A DNA stretch of 64,000 bases from assembly GCA_032871835.1 (NCBI GenBank), contig CM065299.1, positions 28,041,074 through 28,105,073 on the forward strand. Reading direction: 5' to 3'. Made by a program: the position numbers and the translations under genes. The notes under the pieces are model-generated. The model searched no databases and had not been told where the DNA came from. It worked only from the letters and a program-made list of their open reading frames with translations. Below, one piece after another: positions 1-11,964 of this stretch (position 1 is its first letter; every line of letters begins with the position of its first letter). Origin of the DNA: Dipteronia dyeriana (Eukaryota > Streptophyta > Magnoliopsida > Sapindales > Sapindaceae).

Positions 1-1123
1 AAAAATATATCATGCTATATGGTTGTCATTAAAAACATCATTGCATCGTATAGTTGTTAAGAAAATATAAAATGCATGATTTTGTTGTTTTCTTATTTGA
101 TTATTTGTTATAATAATTAAATGTAGAAAATAGTTGAAAAGGCATGTAGGTAGATTAAAAAAAATTAATTTTTTTTTCCATAATTAATGAAGGAAATTAT
201 TTTTAAAAAACAAATTAAATTAAATTAAAAACTTTCATTAACGATGCGTATAGGGAGAATATTTTTTTGGTAGCAATAGAGCCACCTATAAGATTAAAGG
301 TACGTTAAATTATAAAATCAATAATTAAACAATTTAAATTAAAAATCTTGAAGTTTAACATTTAGGTTCAACTCATCTTTTGTTTTTTATATTGTTGTAT
401 CGGATACAAAAAGTATTCCTAGATTTAATCATTATTCATTTATCTTTGAGCATTAAATATTTTTTTCTTTCTTCATCAAAAGTTCAAGCTCCTGCAAATC
501 ATTAAATAAAAAAAATCAGTTGAATTTATGTAATTAACAAAAAAAAATGGAAAACCAACTAAATACACATGCACAAGAGAAAGAAATGGGTGAAGAAATT
601 ACATGTATTGTCAACTTAAGATCGGTAACATCTTGTTATTAAGAAAATAAATTATAAAAATTCAGATTAACATAAGGTAATTAATCAAAAAAAATATAAA
701 ATCAACTAAGCATACACATAAAAAAAAAGAGATGGATAATAAATTACATATTTTACGGACTAAAGTCGTGTAAAATATTGTCATAACACCTGCAGCAAAA
801 CTTAACATCCCATGAGAGGTGTTAAATCGAATAAAAAAATAATAATTGATACTTCACTTTCATCATATAGGAAAGAGAAAAACTAAGGGATGTTTCACTT
901 TAAACCAATAAAATTGAATATAAAATAAATGGCAAATGAAGTAGAAAAATTATAAAATTGTACTGGGTAAGAAAAAAAAAATTGTTATAGGAATTTTTTG
1001 TATCAATATTCGAGTGAGATCAAAGTATATATATTATAAAATAGAAACTGAAAATAGGGGAAGACGAATAGAAAGGGAGGGAGACGAAAAGGAAGGGATA
1101 AGAAAATGAGAAAAATGTTTATT
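1..1123. other. A+T-rich spacer, no gene seen
   Basis: Very A+T-rich sequence with many A and T runs. No reading frame longer than chance and no recognisable domain on either strand. Confidence 0.6.
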
Positions 1124-1416
1124 GTATAATGATAGTCATCCATCGTTTTTATTTAATTTGACGTGGCAGTTTACATGACACTTCCTTATTAGTTGCACAT
1201 CATCACATTGCTATATCATTACACTTTTCATTTTTATTTTCTAAACCCTAATTTTTAAATCCATTTAATTTGTTCATAATTTTATATAATAAAAAAGCAA
1301 AAAATAAATCAGTCTCTATAGAAAGCTATAGAAGTTGACAATGATGTGTCATATAAACTGTCACGTCAAATTGGATACAAATTATAGATAAAATGATTGG
1401 ATGTTTACCATTATCT
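1124..1416. mobile_element. Mutator-like MITE with 9-bp target duplication
   Basis: The two ends are inverted copies of each other. The arm near 1140-1195 contains TTTGACGTGGCAGTTTACAT, and a diverged reverse complement lies near 1332-1400. The 9-base word ATGTTTATT flanks the unit directly on both sides (1115-1123 and 1417-1425). A 9-bp duplication is the usual signature of Mutator-like elements. At about 293 bp it has no coding capacity. Confidence 0.6.
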
Positions 1417-1429
1417 ATGTTTATTACTT

Positions 1430-1700
1430 GAAATTAACATCTTATTAAATGGTGAGAGTTTAATTTCACAAATAAAATAAAATAATAGAATATTAAAGTG
1501 AGAGATTTTAATGGGAAAAATACATTAAATAGTATATTAATAGCATTTGAAATTAGCATATTATTAAATGGTGGGAGTTTCATCTCAAAATAAAAATAAT
1601 TTTCTAAAAAAAATAGAGAATCAAAATTATGGACAAAAGCATTAAATATATAAATAACACTTAAAATTAACATATTTTTAAATGCATAATAGTTGGCATC
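1430..1700. repeat. Diverged tandem repeat, about 118-bp period, three copies
   Basis: The phrase GAAATTAACATCTTATTAAA at about 1431 recurs in altered form at about 1550 and again at about 1664, each time followed by similar A+T-rich filler. The second spacing is slightly shorter than the first. No coding potential. Confidence 0.55.
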
Positions 1701-1737
1701 TAATTCCAATTTTTTTATTCACCATTTACATTTGACC

Positions 1738-1862
1738 TAATATGTGGACCATTGTATTTAAATACTTTGACTTGGTTATATGCACTTGTCAAAACATTCA
1801 ATGACCCACATATCAAGTTGGATATAAATATTGAATAAAAGGGTTGGATGTCTACTATTATC
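1738..1862. repeat. Diverged member of a dispersed repeat family
   Basis: Contains the order 'tactttgactt', 'gcacttgtc', 'atgacccacat' and a terminal 'ggttggatgtctactatt'. This resembles the units at 42140-42330 and 48228-48400, though it is clearly more diverged. Assignment to the same family is inference. Confidence 0.35.
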
Positions 1863-1938
1863 CTTTTTCATATCATATATTGTTTTTATCGATACACGGG
1901 TTGCAACCTGATATTATATATTTAAAAAAAGATTAATA

Positions 1939-2285
1939 ATATTTATAATTTATGTGTCGCTACCACATCAAAAGTAGAAAAAAAACTATTATTACATTAT
2001 TATATTTAAAAAATAATAATTTTTTTATAAAATTTATGATTGCCACGTGTCACAACCACATCAAAAGTCTATTATTATATTATTATATAAAAATTATTAT
2101 ATTTTAAAAAAATAAAAAAAATTAGTAACATTTATGATTGTCACGTGTCGCAATCATATCAAACGTAAAAATAGACTATTATTATATTATTATTATATAT
2201 ATGAATTATTATATTTTAAAAAAAATCAGTAGCATTTATGATTGCCACGTATCACAATTACATCAAAATTAGAAGAAGAAAAAAG

Positions 2286-2318
<33 letters not shown>

Positions 2319-3300
2319 TTATTATATATTTTTTTAAAAATGGTAACATTTATGATTACCACGTGTCGCAACTACATCAAAAGTAGAAAAAAAAATGTAG
2401 TATTATATTATTATATATGAATTATTATATTTTTAAAAAAATTAGTAATATATATGATTGACACGAGTCACAATCATATCAAAAGTAGAAACAGACTATT
2501 ATTATATTTAAAAAAAACCAGTAACATTTATAATTGTCACATGTCGCAATCACATCAAAATTAGATAAAAAGGGCTATTATTATATATATGGATTATTAT
2601 ATTTATAAAAAAAATTAGTAACATTTATTATTACCACATGTCGTAACCACATCAAAAGTAGAAAAAAAAATATTATTATATTATTATATATGAAATATTG
2701 TATTTTTAGAAAATAAAAAAATCTGGTAACATTTATAATTGCCACGTATCGCAACCACATCAAAAGTTTTTTTTTTAAATTATTATATTATTATATATGA
2801 ATTATTTCATTTTTAAAAAATAAAAAAAATTAGTAACATTTATGATTGCTACGTATTGCAATCACATCAAAAGTAAAAAAAATATATTATATTATTATAT
2901 ATGAATTATTGTATATAAAAAAATAAAAATAAAATTAGTAACATTTATGATTGTCATGTGTCGTAACCACATCAAAAGTAGAAAACATACTATATTATTA
3001 TTATTATTATATTTATAAAAAAAAAACCAGTAACATTTATGATTGCAACGTATCGCAATCACATCAAAATTAGAAAAAAAAAGTCTATTATTATATTATT
3101 GTATATAAGAATTATTATATTTTTGTTATAAAAAAAATAGTAACATTTATGATTGTCACGTGTCACAACAACATCAAAAATAGAAAAAAAAAATATTATA
3201 TATATATATATATGAATTATTATAATTTTTTTAAAAAAAAAATTGTAACATTTATGATTGCTACATATCGTAACCACATCAAAAATAGAAAAAAAATATA
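1939..3300. repeat. Tandem array of about 14 units, period about 80-110 bp
   Basis: A conserved core of about 40 bp (consensus around ATTTATGATTGCCACGTGTC followed by GCAACCACATCAAAAGTAGA) recurs about 14 times. Copies begin near 1949, 2034, 2128, 2233, 2346, 2448, 2525, 2621, 2729, 2838, 2942, 3033, 3143 and 3248. Between cores lies variable A/T filler with ATTATTATAT runs, so the period drifts. Many copies keep CACGTGTC or a one-base variant, which resembles a G-box/ABRE. No open frame spans the array. Confidence 0.85.
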
Positions 3301-3411
3301 TTATATATTGTTACCACATTTACATAATTACAGCTACTTCCACAATTTACTTAATACAATTAATATATTGCAAAAGTAACCTTAAACAAAAAAAAACCCA
3401 ATTTTCTAAAC

Positions 3412-3456
3412 AACCCTAACCCTAACCCTAACCCTAACCCTAACCCTAACCTAACC
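3412..3456. repeat. Telomere-like (AACCCT)n run
   Basis: Six perfect AACCCT hexamers (3412-3447) are followed by a shortened unit and a partial one. The unit is the 6-base TTAGGG type, not the 7-base TTTAGGG usual for plant telomeres. It sits directly downstream of the tandem array, so it is an interstitial telomere-like tract in this window. Confidence 0.85.
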
Positions 3457-4610
3457 ATATATTGACCTAAAAGAAGACATTGGCGTCAGACTCCCTAGGC
3501 TTTGACCAAAGGATGCCAACCACCTCCTCATAAACTCCAATGAGAGGAGGTAGACGTAGGAAGCTACGAAATCATGTGGAGAGGAGTTGAATTTTGGATC
3601 TTCTTGCATCATCGCGAGAGAAGGTAGTAAACCGCCGTGCAGAACACCGCGTTCGTTATGTGGAGAGGCAAAGGCAACGCGTTCGAGGCCTTAATGGGTG
3701 TCGCTGCCACCGTTGAGGAGTAGATAACCTTATTGGAGTTGAGTTGTGCTTGCTTCAATGTGATTCGCCAGCAGGCCTCCATTGGTGGCAGAGGCAGGTG
3801 GTGGAGGTCGAGGCTGAGTGGGGAGGAGTCGTCGCTCGTAGAGGAGTCGTCATTTACGGAGGAGTTGCCTCTTGACTGGTCGTGGTTGCTCCATAGGCCT
3901 CTTGTGGAGAAGAAGACCTCTCATCCACCTCGTCAATTTTTTTTTAAAAATAAAAATAAAATATATAAGTGAATAAATAATTGTATATGAAAACAATATT
4001 TTTTTATTTAAATATTAATATTTGTTAAAAATGAAAATATATTAAAAAATAAAAATTAAGTATTCTAAAATTGTTAAAAAACTTAAAATGAGGATAAAAT
4101 AGTAAAATTAAACCACTTCCATGGTCTTTAGTTACCGTGGTGGAATGGTAATAAAAATGAGAATTTGAATGTAAAGTTGATCTTTTTGTTTGATTGAGAC
4201 TTTATAATTAATATTATTTTATTTGATTAACAACTGAATGAAATGAAATTAACTGTATTTGATCAAAATGCCTTTAATTACAAAACATTTATAATAACAT
4301 GATATATTATGGATTATAATAATAATAAAAAATATGAAAGTATATATATATATATATTATTATATGTATTTTTTTATATATATTTATATATAATATTAGT
4401 AATATAAATATTATATATAACATATACATATACTACATAATAATATATGTTATAAATATTATTACATATATTTTAATATATATCTATATATCATATTTAT
4501 TATATATTATATATTAGAAATATTGATATTATTATTATATTATTATTATATACATTTTATATAATATATATTGGATAATAAAAATAAAATATAGAAGTAT
4601 AAATTATAAC

Positions 4611-4647
<37 letters not shown>

Positions 4648-6040
4648 TATTGTATAATATAATAATGTTATGGAGAAAATAGAAAAAATGGAAAAGCATG
4701 CACACATAAATTTATATGGTAAAACCTTATGGTCGGGAAATATTCGCGGTTGCCGGTGACGGTGAGAAGAACTCACTATAACAAAATGATTAAACACTCG
4801 ATCTCTCATTTGGCGTATCTGTTTTTTTTTATTGTATATTTACTATGTGTTGTTATGTATATTTACAATAAGATTGCGAGTCTATCTATACGTGTATAGA
4901 ACTATAATCCTTGTTATACAAATAAGGAAAGGTGGTAGTATTTAATCAGGACTTGTTACTTGTTGAAATCGTCTTTATCTTCTTTTTTATTTCGGAGATC
5001 TTGTGCATTAAATTAGAATATTCGTAGGATTCTAATTGAATAGTTTGTTTATGACTTATTTCCTGATCGGTGTACAGTCTTCTAGAAGAGCAGAGTTATT
5101 GCTTGATTTAGACTTGTTTCCTGTTTGGTGTTTATCATTCTGAAAGTTTTGAGTTATTTCCTAAATAGAATTCTCTGACATCATAGGAGAAATAAAGATA
5201 TTTTCTTAGTGGAGTGTGATTCTAGATTCATTGTTTGAGTCTTCGTATTTGAGTCATGGTTTCCTTTAATGTCTCCCAAGCGTTGTCCAACTGACCAATT
5301 GTCTAATTCCTACAAAACTTCTTTTATCCCGATCGGATGGTCCCGACCAAGTTGTCTCTACCCGATCGATTAGTTTTCCAGACCGGGTTATTTATACCAT
5401 ATTGGTTAGTTTTCCCGACCATCTTGAGTAATCTTGACTAGACATTGAAATCATCTATTAATTGCTTTGAGTTGATATTTTATGACTCTTGTGACGTGAT
5501 ATATCTAATCATGCTAACTTGTCATACTATCAAAAAATCCCTATAACATATAATATATATATATATATATATAATATTATAATAATATAATATATAATAA
5601 TATATTATTTTTAGAAATGAGAGTATTTTTAGAATAGAGTTGAGACATAGATGGTTATTTTCAGAAGAGAAAATGTGTTAATGGAATGTAATGAATATTC
5701 TGTTGGGTTTTGGAGGAATGTCCATTCCACAAAAAATGGTGGAATCCCCGAATACCCATTATAATGGAATCCTCATTCCATTCCATTTTAACAAACCAAA
5801 CAAAAGGAATAACTTTTATTCCATTCCATTTCATATAATCAAACACAACTTTAATATTTAAGTGGGATAATCTCAAATAAAAAAAACAAACAAAAGTATC
5901 TTAAATATTAAATGATATTACTTTATTTAATTAAAATAAAATTTCTTAATACTTGAGACAGAGACAAAAAAAAAACCATATTTGTTTTTCCATCCAAGAC
6001 TAAAGTCTTAAAGATCTGAGCATATAATTTTTTTTTACAG
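3457..6040. other. Spacer: a G+C-richer island, then A+T-rich low complexity
   Basis: Positions 3480-3940 are richer in G+C. An open stretch at 3733-3972 reads as Trp/Arg/Glu-rich sequence that matches no family I know and starts on a TTG. From 4270 to 4680 the sequence is almost pure A/T with ATA and TAA runs. 5550-5600 is (TA)n. 4860-5530 could be old LTR sequence but shows no clear termini. No gene is supported. Confidence 0.45.
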
Positions 6041-6065
6041 ATCTCAAGTAGTAGTATAAAAATGG

Positions 6066-6245
6066 GCCGATCGGTCCAGGAAGTTCACGGGCCGTTCTGG
6101 GAACGGCCAGTGAAGGGAGAGGGCCAGGCTGCGTGCCGGGCCGCTGGGAGGAGGCCTGGCAGGCCTGCCCGCCTGGCACGCCAATCCGGCATGCCAGGCC
6201 TGTCGGACCGGCCCGACGGACCGATCAGCCGGTCCGTTTGGCCCA
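6066..6245. repeat. Left G+C-rich subterminal block of the hAT element
   Basis: Dense GGCC, GGCCGG and GCCAGGCCTG words in an otherwise A+T-rich region. The same words recur in inverted arrangement in the right block (9595-9850). In hAT elements such subterminal motif clusters are where the transposase binds; that role here is inferred from the family. Confidence 0.65.
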
Positions 6246-7181
6246 AATTTTTTTTTTTTATTTCAAAAAACCTCCAACGACTGGAATTGATTTCTAGCCG
6301 TTGGAGGAAATAAAAATTACCAAAACCCCCCTACAATCTTTTAAATTACATTTTGACCCACAAATCAAATTTTTCTATAAATACTTCCATCCATTTTATT
6401 TTCCATTAACTCTCTCTATCATTCTTTCAATCTCTCATTCTCTCATTCTCCCAAATCTCAATCTCTAATATATTCTCCAATTCTCTAAACTTTTTCATTC
6501 ATTTTGGTTATTACTCTCTTTACAAAATTCTCTACGTTTTCCACCAACACACCAAATTTTAAAGGTACAATTTTGTTATTACTTTTGGTCTAACATATTC
6601 TCATAGTAAATTTATATATTTATGTTTAGATTTGAGTTACTTAATGAAAACATTATCTATTTAGTTAGTTAGTTTATCTATCAATTTTTGGGCTTTAATG
6701 TTAATATTATTTGTTTAGTATATTAAGATTTTTAATTTTAGTAGTAATTTTAATATTTGTTATTAATAAATTTATAAAGTTAATTTGTATTACTGAAATT
6801 ATTTTTTGTAATAAGTAAATGATGAATGTTAAGTATAGTAATTACGTTTGATATTGTTTTTTTCATAAATTAAAATTTTTCATTTGTAGATTATGATAGT
6901 AAATTTAAGAGTAGTGGTTCAAATCATCAATTTTATGTTAGTATATTATGTTAGTAAATTTATCAATTTTATTTGTAGTAGTGATCTAGTGAATTTAAAA
7001 TTTTATGTCAGTAGATTATAATTTTTTTTTGTTTATTTAATTTGTTTTTTAAGTAAATAAATTATTGTAAGTGTCGTATTAGTTATAGTAATTATTGTTA
7101 GTAAATTAAGATTACTGTTAGTAAATATTGATTTTTAATTTGACTATTAACTACTATAGTGCTCATATTTTTATTCAGATA

Positions 7182-9260
7182 ATGGATCCTAACCAGCAGC
7201 CTTATTTTCCGGACGGTTTGAATATGCTCAACGATGAATTTGATATTTCAGAACCGACCCATACTCAAGCGGGACATTCTGGTTCCGGCGTTACACCAAC
7301 ATCACGTCCCAGAAAATTAACATCAGATGTGTGGCAATGTTTCAACATAGTCCAAATGACACTCCCAAACGGGGCGTCTGGCCTCAGAGCTAAATGTAAG
7401 CTTTGCCATAAGAATTATGCTACAAGTACGGGGGGAACCGGACATTTGAGACGGCATATGCACAAATGTATGCCTACACATGGACAGGTAGATACTATAA
7501 CCCAGACACAGCTTCAACGGCACCCAGACGGGTCCGTTACGTCGTGGCAGTTCGACGTCATGCACGCTAGAGAGTGCTTGGCACGATACATTGCACAAAC
7601 TGATCAACCGATCAGTATTGGTGAGAGTCCATTTTATAAAGAATTAATCACATCTGCATATAACCCCCAATATGAACCTGTTTCTAGAACCACCACTAGA
7701 AATGATTTGATACGATTGTTTGAAACCGAAAGGGATGACTTAGTTGCTGAAATACAACATTTAAGTGTCTCTGTTGCATTAACTTCTGATATTTGGAATG
7801 CATGTTCCAAACAAGACTATTTATGTTTCACGGGACACTATTTAGATTCTGATTGGAGGATAATAAAAAGAATTTTTGTTTTTTGTCCTATGGATTTTAC
7901 ACATACAGCAGAAAACATTTTTAATGTCATAATGGAAGTTTTAGAAACTTATGAAATCACGCATCGCATTCTTTCAATCACATTTGATAATGCATCTGCA
8001 AATACTAGCTCTATTGCATTGTTTGTTGCAAGAAATATCCCGCAAGATGGAGGTTATTTCTTCCATCAACGGTGTGCATGCCATATTATAAATTTAGTTG
8101 TACAAGCTGGTTTAAAGCAGGTAAGCGACCAAATAGATCGCATCAGAGATGCCATTTCTTGGATTTGCAGTTCTAATCCTAGATTCAGTGAATTCAAGAG
8201 ACATTGTAAATTAAACGGTCTCAAACCTTGACGATTCCAAACTGATATGCCGGTAATGTGGAACTCTACTTATTTAATGTTGCAAAATTGTTTGGAATAT
8301 GATACAACCATTACATGTTTTTATAACATGAACTTGATCGAAACAGGACAACTTAGTCCAAAATTACTTTCCACAGACGATTGGTATGTGGCAAAGATTT
8401 TTGTTCAATTTTTAAAGATTTTTTACAATGCCACTGTAACTCTTTTCGGGGTATATTACCCCACATCTTCCCAGGCAATCCATCAGATAGTGGAAATGTC
8501 TGAACTGTTAAACAGTTATAGAGAAGAGGAACATCTAGGCGCTGCAGTTGTTGTCATGGAGACAAAGTTGAAAAAATATTGGGCTAACATTCCCCTACTT
8601 TATGCCTTAAATGCTATAATAGATCCCAGGGTTAAATTATCTGGTTTATAAGTTTTGCTTGAGTTTATTGGTATTAATTTGTCAATAGATTATTCATAAC
8701 AAATTACTGACATTCGAACCAAGTTGTTCGAGATTTTTCATATTTATGAGACCAGGTTTGGCAACATTGACATCCTCCAATCAACACGACCGGAGACAGA
8801 GCCGAAGCAAACAAGTTGGAGCCTTCTGAAACGAAGAAAAAAAGACAAATCAGCAAGTACTTCTTCAGGGCAAAGATCTAGCTCATCTTCTTGTACCGAA
8901 CTTATTAGGTACCTTGAAGCACAGTTCGATGCTGTTGAAGACAATGAAGAGTTTGATTTGTTGTTATGGTGGAAGACCTATACGTACAGGTATCCAGTTA
9001 TGTCACACTTAACACATGACGTACTGGTTATTCCAGTGTCAACGGTGTCTTCAGAACAAGCTTTCAGCACCAGTGGACTCATAATTGAACCAAGAAGAAA
9101 CTGTTTGTCTCCAGAGATGGTGGAGGTATTAACATGCCTTCGGGATTGGGAGCATACTAAAAAAAGGTTACAAAATCTAACTGTAGATAAAGAACTTAAT
9201 CTAAATTTCGACAATCTATATATTGATGACCCTTCAGATAGTGGCCAAGGCCAGAACTAG
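7182..9260 (+). pseudogene. hAT transposase with BED zinc finger, broken by three in-frame stops
   Basis: Read from the ATG at 7182, which follows a plausible 5'-UTR intron acceptor (TTATTCAG at 7172-7179), one frame runs to the stop at 9258-9260. It is interrupted by TGA at 8229-8231, TAA at 8649-8651 and TAA at 8697-8699. There are no frameshifts, about 692 codons in all.

Domain order is typical of plant Ac/hAT transposases. First comes a BED-type zinc finger (the CKLC...HLRRHMHKC pattern, nt about 7395-7470). Next is the RNase-H-like core with ALTSDIWNACS and ITFDNASANT and a CACHIINLVV block. Last is the C-terminal hAT dimerisation region (LLWWKTYTYRYPVMSHLTHD...PVSTVSSEQAFS, nt about 8960-9070). 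Family-conserved residues continue across each stop, so these look like point nonsense changes and not introns. Without read-through, any product would end after the first core block. Confidence 0.88.
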
Positions 9261-9594
9261 GTTATACTTTTACATATGCATTTATTATTTACTTGTAAGT
9301 TGTAAAACGGTTGCACTCTTTTTCCCATACCAAGTTTTTATCCCACTGGGTTTTTCTTGGTAAGGTTTTTAATGAGGCAATCATGTAGATATGTATTACT
9401 GAATTCCATAAGTGAAAAATAAATAAATAATTTAAAAATTGTTCGTTCTCTTTATTCATTTAAAATCCTAATAAATGTTCGTTCTCTTCATTCATTTTAA
9501 ATTCTAAACCCTTAACCATAAACTATAAATCCTAAACCCTATACTTTAAATCCAAAAAAACGTAATTTGGAAAAAAAATTGGACCAAAAAACTA

Positions 9595-9849
9595 ACCCGC
9601 CGGACCATGCCCGTTAGGCCTAGCCCATACCGGCCCGCCAGAAGAGCCCGACGGGCCGGCCTGACACGGCACGCAAGCACGGCCCGCCTGAGGCAGGCCG
9701 GCTTGCCGTACAGGGCCTGCTTCTCTGGAAACGGGTGGGGCCGGGCCGGGCCGGCCCGCGACACCGTCGCGTACCAGGCCCAGCCAGACCTGTTTCCAGA
9801 AATGGACTGGCTAGGCCGTCCCTAATGGGCCGGGCCAGTCCAGTCCAGT
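9595..9849. repeat. Right G+C-rich subterminal block of the hAT element
   Basis: Runs of GGGCCGGGCC, GGCCCGC and GACACCGTCGCG form many short inverted repeats and mirror the left block. Open frames across it on both strands are a by-product of the G+C-rich repeats, not genes. Confidence 0.65.
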
Positions 9850-9866
9850 CCATTTTTACACCGCTA

Positions 9867-10440
9867 ATCTCAAGTCTGAAACAGTGTCAAAAATGTCTGA
9901 AATTCAATGAGTTGGAAATTCAACTGGAGACTGTTAGTCAGAAGTTTTTTTTTTTTTTTTTGCTCGAAGTCGCTGAGATCATACTAAAACTCCTAAAAGA
10001 TAATTCCATTCATTTTCAAAGATACAAACAATTCAAACACAACCACTCTAAAAACAACACCAAGAAAACAAAAACCCATCCTTTATCTATCAAAATGAGA
10101 TAAATCCCAGCAACAGAATTCAAAATTAAACAAAACCCAGATCAACCCACACAAAACCCATAATCCACAAATGAAAAACGATTAAAAAACAAACACAAGT
10201 TGATAAAAAAAAATGGATCGGATTAGCTCGATACCGCACGCGAGTTGAAAGATATATTCAAAATCAAAATCAAAAGCAAGCAAAGCCCGAAGATCGGAGA
10301 AGAACGTGAAGACTCTTTACCTGAGTTTAGACAAAAGCTCTCTGTTCTCTGTACGTGGTTGAGATAAACCCAAAACCGAGGAGAGAGACAGAGAGAGTCG
10401 GAGAGAGAGTGACAGTTAATTTAATATTCAATTGTTGTTA
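9867..10440. other. Exon-like sequence beside the hAT insertion, and a UTR-like segment
   Basis: With the transposon and one duplication removed, a T-rich tract ending in ACAG (to 6040) runs straight into ATCTCAAG plus 9875-9942. One + strand frame there stays open and reads like a short coiled coil (SSLKQCQKCLKFNELEIQLE). This would be an exon start hit by the transposon, but no partner exon was found. Separately, 10290-10430 reads on the - strand like a CT-rich 5' UTR ending in CTCAG/GTAAAGAG. Both readings are tentative. Confidence 0.25.
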
Positions 10441-11188
10441 TTAAATATTTTTATTTTTTATTTTATTTTATAATTTAATAATACAAATATATGACATTAA
10501 TAATTGTTAAGCTTATTTAGTGTCTTTTTTGGTTTTGATATTCAAATCTAGTAAATAAAAAATAAACATATTACCCGGATTTTTTTTTTAAAAAAACCAC
10601 TATATAAATACACCCTTTGATAAATTTTTTTGTTGGAATTTAAAAACAATAAAATTAAATTAATTTATGATTTTTCCCAAAAATTATGATATCGACACCT
10701 GTTACATACATATCTTTAGTAACAACACCCATTAAAACTTTTAAAATGAGAGTTTCCCTTTCCGATTTAATGTTTTCTCTTTACACTTCATTTCTAAAGA
10801 TGCCACCTTTTAAATTTTTAAAATTAAAAAAAAATTAAAGACACTTCATATTTGTTTTTTAAATTACCTTTTTATCTTTTGATACTTTTATTATAAAAAC
10901 ACTCCATTTAAAAAAAAAAAAAATTATAAAGACACTCTATTTTATTTTAAATATTACCCAATTTAAATACATCTCTTTAGAAAAATTGAAACGATAAATG
11001 CAGAAGATATATAAAGTAATAAAATGATAAAACATATAATAAAACTGAATAAAAGTGAGGAGATCGAAATAGTAAGAAAACTGTTTTAGAGATAAAACTA
11101 TGAAAATCGGAAAACAATATTTATTTTTCTCTTTTGGATTTTAAGTTGAGTAAAAAAAATTCTATTGAATAGAAAATAATTTTAAATA

Positions 11189-11219
<31 letters not shown>

Positions 11220-11956
11220 ATGGTAATGATTGAACGTGGGTGGAATTTATGAAAGAAAAAAAAACCTGATTTTAAATTTAGTTGAATCGGAAAACAAGAA
11301 AAACTCATATATATATATAGATATTTATAAACCGGCCATGGGGGATTTGAAGGTGTGTAAGAAAAAAAAATTGAAAAAAAGAAGATGAAGATATTTTAAG
11401 GTTTATAAAACAGGGAAAAAAACTTTTTTTAAAAAAAAAAATTGTTTGGAATGTCTTTAAACTTTCTTACCTTATTTAATAATTTTAATTAAGGTTAAGA
11501 TTGTCATTAATAAAAAAAAATGAGGTTCACTCCGTTTTTGCTGGATCTTCAAACGAGTAAGTATGTAAACAGAAAATTAATGGATTGTCAATAATATTTA
11601 TCTTTTAAGAAAAATTAGCTTGTAAGTAAACTTCACCAAAAGTACACTTTCTTTAATTATAATATAATTTTATATTATATTATTTAATCAACTTTATTAT
11701 TATTTAAATTTTATTTTGTCATTATTCTTTCTCCTTATCTTTCCTCATTTTTTTCATCCTCTATTTTCTTCTTTAAAATCAAACTCTATTTTTCTTTCTT
11801 TCTTTTTCTCTCCTCATGCTAAACATGAAACAACTCTCTCAATTTATTCTTAACTATTTTATGTTCATGAAATCACTATGATTTGAGTTTTTTTCCGATT
11901 GGAGATCTACTTTCTGTTTATGAGATTCGTAGGGATGTAAGATTTATATAATATAT
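10441..11956. other. A+T-rich spacer, no gene seen
   Basis: Homopolymer-rich sequence with short repeats such as 'aagacactc' near 10840 and 10930, and a (TA)n run near 11190-11212. No recognisable coding sequence. Confidence 0.55.
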
Positions 11957-11964
11957 CGATTGAT

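Larger units (their letters stand above)
6049..9866 (+). mobile_element. Full-length hAT-superfamily DNA transposon
   Basis: The element is 3,818 bp. Its 17-bp ends, TAGTAGTATAAAAATGG at 6049-6065 and the inverse of TAGCGGTGTAAAAATGG at 9850-9866, match at 14 of 17 positions. It is flanked by a perfect 8-bp target duplication ATCTCAAG (6041-6048 and 9867-9874), the hallmark of hAT transposition. Inside are G+C-rich subterminal blocks at both ends and one transposase reading frame on the + strand. The exact duplication and matching ends suggest a fairly recent insertion. Three nonsense codons in the transposase mean this copy probably cannot move by itself. Confidence 0.9.

Noticed and set aside
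1939..3300. Regularly spaced repeats resembling a CRISPR array
   Set aside because: The copies are about 40 bp with heavy divergence, spacers are near-pure A/T and similar to each other, and the genome is clearly a plant nuclear one. This is a minisatellite-type array.
3733..3972. 79-codon open frame in a G+C-richer island
   Set aside because: It starts on TTG, has odd composition (Trp, Arg and Glu clusters), no family resemblance and no splice partners.
8651..8723. Reading the gap between transposase frames as an intron
   Set aside because: Recognisable transposase sequence continues in the same frame across the gap, interrupted only by two TAA codons, and no GT..AG pair is needed.
9607..9853. 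Overlapping open frames on both strands, Arg/Pro/Gly-rich
   Set aside because: They are explained by the GGCC-rich subterminal repeats of the hAT element.
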